Both the position numbers and the translations under genes were made by a program. Positions 6,721 through 9,384 of a stretch of 9,384 nucleotides of DNA are shown in pieces; positions within the stretch are counted from its first letter, which is position 1; every line of letters begins with the position of its first letter. Below the pieces are notes generated by a model, which saw only the letters and a list, made by a program, of their open reading frames with translations, did no database searches and was not told the origin of the DNA. Source of the stretch: Prevotellaceae bacterium UBA4336. Lineage in GTDB: Bacteria; Bacteroidota; Bacteroidia; Bacteroidales; Bacteroidaceae. The stretch is taken from contig DGTM01000036.1 of assembly GCA_002394305.1 (NCBI GenBank), forward strand, positions 1 to 9,384, in the 5' to 3' direction.

Positions 6721-6788
6721 GCGTGCCGCGTAGGCTGACACAGCACGCTGTGTTGTCCTACGCGGCACGCTGTGTTGTCCTACGCGGC
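6721..6788. repeat. Three-arm GC-rich palindrome downstream of ugd (REP/BIME-like)
   Basis: Arms 6721-6734 and 6757-6770 are perfect 14-bp inverted repeats (GCGTGCCGCGTAGG and its complement). Inside them ACACAGC (6738-6744) pairs perfectly with GCTGTGT (6747-6753) after a three-base mismatch on each side, giving a 50-bp clamped hairpin. The right arm is then repeated directly: 24 bases at 6743-6766 recur exactly at 6765-6788 with a 22-bp period. The architecture recalls REP elements, with a stem carrying an internal mismatch. No T-tract follows, so a simple intrinsic terminator for ugd is less likely, although it could slow 3' exonucleases. Confidence 0.75.
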
Positions 6789-6879
6789 GTGCTGTCCCAA
6801 TTAAACTGACCGCGAAGGTAGGCAACAAGCACAAAAAACGCTCAGAGGAAAACTGTGCGCCGAAAGGAAAGCCAGTGTC

Positions 6880-6910
6880 CCCCCTATGCTGCAACACTGT
6901 TGCAGCAAAG
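6880..6910. repeat. 31-bp palindrome-bearing repeat, copy 1 (intergenic)
   Basis: The unit has a run of five C, the bases TAT, and a perfect 9-bp hairpin of TGCTGCAAC (6887-6895), loop ACT, and GTTGCAGCA (6899-6907). It is identical over 31 bases to 7505-7535 and in the same orientation, 625 bp away. This copy lies 12 bp beyond the RAYT gene stop. A hairpin with a conserved single-stranded foot next to a RAYT gene is the known layout of REP elements. Confidence 0.85.
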
Positions 6911-6917
6911 AACACGC

Positions 6918-6929
6918 GGGGGCTACCCC
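6918..6929 (-). other. Small hairpin containing the RAYT stop codon
   Basis: GGGGG (6918-6922), CTA (6923-6925) and CCCC (6926-6929) form a four-base stem whose three-base loop is exactly the stop codon TAG on the gene strand. Together with the 31-bp repeat just beyond it gives two consecutive stems at the 3' end of the RAYT mRNA. It may help termination; no T-tract is present. Confidence 0.4.
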
Positions 6930-7939
6930 TGACAGATAGCAGCGGTCATGGCGTTCAGTGCCAGGCACATGTTGCGGGTGAGGGGTATGCGCTGGTTCTC
7001 ATGCGGCCAGGGCGCAAGGATGAGAAAGCGTCCTTCGGCACAGGCCTCGAAATACTGATGCCCTGGTTTGGAGAAAGCGTTGAAGCCCCAAGGGGTGAGA
7101 AAGATGATGGGCAGCCGGGCATCGAGTGCTGCCCGCATCACTGCCTGTTCGCCCTTGGAGATGGCTGGCGAGACGAGCACCGCTCCACGCCGTGCCCTGT
7201 CAAGCATTTGCTCTACCGTCGCTGCCACCTCTTCGTCTGACAGGCGCCGGGAGCATTGCACCTGCACCTTCTCAGGGTGCTGCAACAGGAAGCGGTTGCC
7301 GATGGCGGCATAGCTCTGAGTGTCTATGGTGATGCCAAAGGCAACACGGAAAAACTCAGGATGACCACGGCGGATGGCAAGACGGCGGGGGTTGTCGTGC
7401 AGGTACTGGAACCAGCGTTCCAGCTCGCCTGCACCCTCAAGGATATGGTCGTTGAAGCCCCGCGACCACAGAAGGCCGTGGCTGCGGTCGTCCTTCCCCC
7501 CAGTCCCCCTATGCTGCAACACTGTTGCAGCAAAGCCAGACAGGCGGTAGGCCTTGTTGCAGCCAGCTTTGAAGCCCTTGATGGCTATGCTCATGTGCTG
7601 CTCCATGTGTTTGGTGACGAAGAGGATGCCGTGCAGGTGGTCGGGCATCAGCTGGAGGGAGAGCACCTCCACCTCCGGGTAGTACTCATGGATGGAGAAC
7701 CAGCATCGCTGTACCTCCAAGCCTAAGGGCGAGGGTTCCACCCTGGGAGCCTCGGGGCTGTCATCGGGTGCACCGGCATCACCGACGAGGGTCCCCAGCA
7801 GCGGACGCCGACCCTTCACCGTCATCGTGATGAGATAGATGCGGCGAGACTGGTAGTCGTGCCCTACGCGTCGCCGCAGCATCGAGGGCTTCTTCTCGCC
7901 TGCGAAGGGCTTGTGCTTTTCGAAGGCTTCTTTGTCCAT
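6923..7939 (-). CDS. RAYT-type Y1/HUH tyrosine transposase with extra C-terminal domain
   Basis: The 338-residue protein belongs to the REP-associated tyrosine transposase group (Y1_Tnp, IS200-like). Such enzymes cut single-stranded DNA at REP hairpins through a 5'-phosphotyrosine. The HUH motif is MPDHLHGILF, His101 and His103. The likely nucleophile is Tyr179 in FQYLHDNPRR, aligning with Tyr115 of the E. coli RAYT (DYIYINP). SRRIYLITMTVKGRRPLL (31-48) is the first beta strand region. Residues about 205-338 form a second domain absent from the 165-residue E. coli protein. It contains RRGAVLVSPAISKGEQAVMR (250-269) and RFLILAPWPHEN (304-315) and looks Rossmann-like, perhaps related to DprA/SMF folds (inference). 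Residues 135-145 are encoded by the 31-bp repeat. ATG 7939 follows AGGA by a normal distance. It lies 30 bp after the PIN gene and may be co-transcribed. Confidence 0.87.
   Translation of the reverse strand: MDKEAFEKHKPFAGEKKPSMLRRRVGHDYQSRRIYLITMTVKGRRPLLGTLVGDAGAPDDSPEAPRVEPSPLGLEVQRCWFSIHEYYPEVEVLSLQLMPDHLHGILFVTKHMEQHMSIAIKGFKAGCNKAYRLSGFAATVLQHRGTGGKDDRSHGLLWSRGFNDHILEGAGELERWFQYLHDNPRRLAIRRGHPEFFRVAFGITIDTQSYAAIGNRFLLQHPEKVQVQCSRRLSDEEVAATVEQMLDRARRGAVLVSPAISKGEQAVMRAALDARLPIIFLTPWGFNAFSKPGHQYFEACAEGRFLILAPWPHENQRIPLTRNMCLALNAMTAAICQG
7505..7535. repeat. 31-bp palindrome-bearing repeat, copy 2 (inside RAYT gene)
   Basis: This segment is identical to 6880-6910, with the stem at 7512-7520 and 7524-7532. 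On the gene strand it is read in frame without a stop and encodes residues 135-145, including FAATVLQHRG. The peptide sits between GCNKAYRLS and the GLLWSRGFND segment, a linker between the HUH strand and the tyrosine helix, where family members vary in length. Confidence 0.85.
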
Positions 7940-7969
7940 TGTATTTCCTGTACGTTCTTCTTTGCTGCC

Positions 7970-9384
7970 TTAGGCGCTTTCGGCGTTGGCCTTTTTGCCT
8001 CGGCGGCCACGTCCTCCCCGGCGCGAGCGGGACTTCTTCTCGTCGGGAGCGGCGGTCTGTGTGCCTCCTTCTGCAGGTGCAGACTTCTCGGCGGCATCGG
8101 GTGCAGCAGCCTCGGGTGCGGCTTCCTGCTCTGCCTTCTGTTCAGCCTTCAGCTCAGCCTTCTGTTCGGCAGCGTTCTGCTCGGCGGCCTCCTGTTCGGC
8201 CTTGCGTCGTGCTTCGCGTTCGCGCTCGGCGCGTTCCTTGTCGGCCCGGCGTTGCTGTTCGCGTCGCTCTTGCTCGCGTCTTTGCTGTTCGGCGCGTTCC
8301 TGTTCCTTGCGTTCCTGCTCGGCGCGTTCCTGCTCCTTGCGGTCGCCTCGGCGTTCCTTGCGGTTGCCCGGGCGGAAGCCATCGAGCCAAAGCTCCAGCG
8401 GCTTCTCGAGGACGACGGCCTCGCGGCGGACAGCATCCTGCATCCATGTGCGTCCGGCTGCCGTGCAGAGGTAGTAGTACTGGCGCATGTAGTTGTCGAG
8501 CAGCTTGAGGTCGTCCATGGTGAGCACCATGGGGCGCTGTGGTTCGTAGATGGTGCGCCAGGTCTGGTCGTCGATGTTGCCTACGCGCTGCAGGTCATCG
8601 CACATGCCCAGGGAGCGTATGCCCACGGAGGTGTCGTTGGTGAGCAGCAGCACCTTCTTGCCAGTGGCGAAGAACTCTACGGTGCGGCGGATGATGGCAG
8701 GGTCGGCGAAGGACTCGTGATGGCTCTCGCTGCCGATGCCCTCTATGCGCAGGCGGTTTTCTTTCTGCTGTGCGAGCATGAGTCGCTTTGCCAGTCGTGC
8801 GGCCACGTTGCGGCAGAGAGCCTCGTCGCTCCAGTCGGCATCCTTGTAGTTGACGGGCTCCTGTGCGGTGGCGAAGCGGTCGATTTCCTCGTACGTCTCG
8901 CTCATCACCATGAAGCGTCCGCCGATGCGTTTCATCATCTTGCTGAGGCTCTCCAGCTGACGCTCGAACTGCAGTCGGGCGTTGACGCGCGGGTCGCTGT
9001 GGCTCGAGCTGTGGCCCACGAGGAGCTCCAGCCAGATGTTCGTGTCGGAGAGGACCACGTCGTAGTCGAGCACCGTGCGCAGTATGCGTTCCAGCATCTC
9101 GCTGCGGCGCTGGGCTTCCTCCCATGTGAGCATCTGTATCTGCTGGTCGTTCAGGAGGGGCAGTTTGCCGGTCTGACTCGCGAGGTCGCAGAAGTCATGC
9201 ACCTGGATGTTCTGCATCGGAGGAATCGTCACAGGCTTCGGTGCAGGCTTCTGAGGCTCAGGCTTCGGCTCAGGCTTCGGTGCAGGTTTCTGAGGCTCGG
9301 GTTTTGGTTCGGGCTTCTTCGGTTCAGGCTTCGGTTCAGGCTTTGGTTCGGGTTTCGGTTCAGCCTTCTTTGGTTCGGCCTTTG
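7970..9384 (-). CDS. PIN-domain protein with Pro/Lys/Glu repeat and Arg/Glu/Gln-rich tail, 5' end outside window
   Basis: Likely a Mg2+-dependent RNA-cutting PIN protein; I do not recognise a named gene. Residues are numbered from the GTG at 9232. That GTG is an internal Val codon rather than a start, since the frame stays open to the window edge and encodes 50 more residues of Lys/Pro/Glu/Ala. The PIN domain runs about 56-206 with the acidic set D63 (VVLSDTNIW), E112 (MSETYEEID), D177 (FADPAIIR) and D200 (LLLTNDTSV). A helical part (about 235-285, with LLDNYMRQYYYLC) follows. Residues 290-372 are a charged coiled-coil-like repeat of Arg, Glu, Gln and Ala. Then an Ala/Pro linker leads to a basic RG tail, SRSRRGGRGRRGKK (401-414), a common RNA-binding feature. 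No antitoxin is seen downstream, and the length argues against a simple VapC toxin. Confidence 0.8.
   Translation of the reverse strand, partial: KAEPKKAEPKPEPKPEPKPEPKKPEPKPEPQKPAPKPEPKPEPQKPAPKPVTIPPMQNIQVHDFCDLASQTGKLPLLNDQQIQMLTWEEAQRRSEMLERILRTVLDYDVVLSDTNIWLELLVGHSSSHSDPRVNARLQFERQLESLSKMMKRIGGRFMVMSETYEEIDRFATAQEPVNYKDADWSDEALCRNVAARLAKRLMLAQQKENRLRIEGIGSESHHESFADPAIIRRTVEFFATGKKVLLLTNDTSVGIRSLGMCDDLQRVGNIDDQTWRTIYEPQRPMVLTMDDLKLLDNYMRQYYYLCTAAGRTWMQDAVRREAVVLEKPLELWLDGFRPGNRKERRGDRKEQERAEQERKEQERAEQQRREQERREQQRRADKERAEREREARRKAEQEAAEQNAAEQKAELKAEQKAEQEAAPEAAAPDAAEKSAPAEGGTQTAAPDEKKSRSRRGGRGRRGKKANAESA
8117..8365 (-). repeat. Degenerate coding repeat for Arg/Glu/Gln-rich coil
   Basis: This stretch of the PIN gene is low-complexity DNA built from short units such as GCGTTCCTG and CTGCTCCTTGCG on the plus strand. 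It encodes repeats of the form KEQERAEQ and RREQERREQQ (residues 290-372), ending in AEQKAELKAEQKAEQ. The product should be a long single helix or coiled coil. Unit length is not constant, so it is not a clean tandem array. Confidence 0.7.
9233..9384 (-). repeat. Coding repeat for Pro/Lys/Glu-rich N-terminal region
   Basis: The right edge of the window encodes alternating Lys-Pro-Glu-Pro residues with Gln/Ala variants, for example PEPQKPAPKP. A 27-bp segment at 9236-9262 recurs at 9275-9301 with two mismatches, a 39-bp or 13-residue period. Such Pro-rich rods occur in TonB-like spacers and in flexible linkers. The array continues past the window, so its length and the protein's N-terminus are unknown. 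Confidence 0.75.

Noticed and set aside
6712..6915. Small minus-strand frame between ugd and the RAYT gene, containing FAATVLQHRG
   Set aside because: It consists of the two palindromic repeats read through; the shared peptide reflects the 31-bp repeat rather than a real gene.
7986..8508. Plus-strand frames over the PIN tail encoding Arg/Ser/Ala/Cys-rich peptides
   Set aside because: They arise from the low-complexity DNA coding for the Arg/Glu/Gln coil on the other strand.
7970..9232. GTG at 9232 as true start of the PIN gene, and the protein as a VapC toxin
   Set aside because: The same reading frame continues without stop to the window edge with matching Lys/Pro/Glu codons, and size and tails are unlike VapC; no antitoxin is visible beside it.

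Overview
The window looks like chromosomal DNA from a GC-rich member of the Bacteroidales, probably Prevotella-like. Three things point there: the gene set (gldH, a RicT/PSP1 protein next to a DNA polymerase III delta' gene, a Bacteroides-type IS4-family transposase), the TAnnTTTG type of promoter -7 element, and the scarcity of strong Shine-Dalgarno sites. The species cannot be read from the sequence.

Layout from left to right. (1) Positions 1 to about 1196 hold the right-hand part of an IS4-family insertion sequence; its transposase (+ strand) is cut by the window edge and runs toward the 3' end of gldH. (2) Positions 1231-5243 are a minus-strand housekeeping cluster read metF, holB, ricT, gldH. 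metF and holB overlap by one base (TAATG). A 62-bp gap separates holB and ricT, and a 244-bp gap full of AATCCGT motifs separates ricT and gldH. (3) Positions 5244-5346 form a divergent promoter region shared by metF (-) and ugd (+), with four tandem heptamers in the middle. (4) Positions 5347-6690 are ugd, UDP-glucose 6-dehydrogenase. (5) Positions 6691-6922 are non-coding and rich in palindromes: a three-arm GC-rich inverted and direct repeat, then a 31-bp palindrome-bearing repeat. (6) Positions 6923-7939 (-) encode a RAYT-type HUH/Y1 tyrosine transposase with an extra C-terminal domain. (7) Positions 7970-9384 (-) encode a PIN-domain protein with a Lys/Pro/Glu-rich repeat N-terminally and a long Arg/Glu/Gln-rich tail. 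This frame is still open at the right edge, so its true start is outside.

The most notable signal is the link between small palindromic repeats and coding sequence. The 31-bp repeat downstream of the RAYT gene (6880-6910) occurs again, base for base, in frame inside the RAYT gene (7505-7535), where it encodes about ten residues in a linker between the HUH motif and the catalytic tyrosine. A different G/C-run repeat family encodes part of the N-terminal extension of RicT, and a relative of it supplies the last codons and stop of holB. RAYT proteins are known partners of REP palindromes, so this may be a Bacteroidales RAYT/REP system in which the palindromes enter protein-coding genes. Mobility and the pairing of this RAYT with these repeats are inference.
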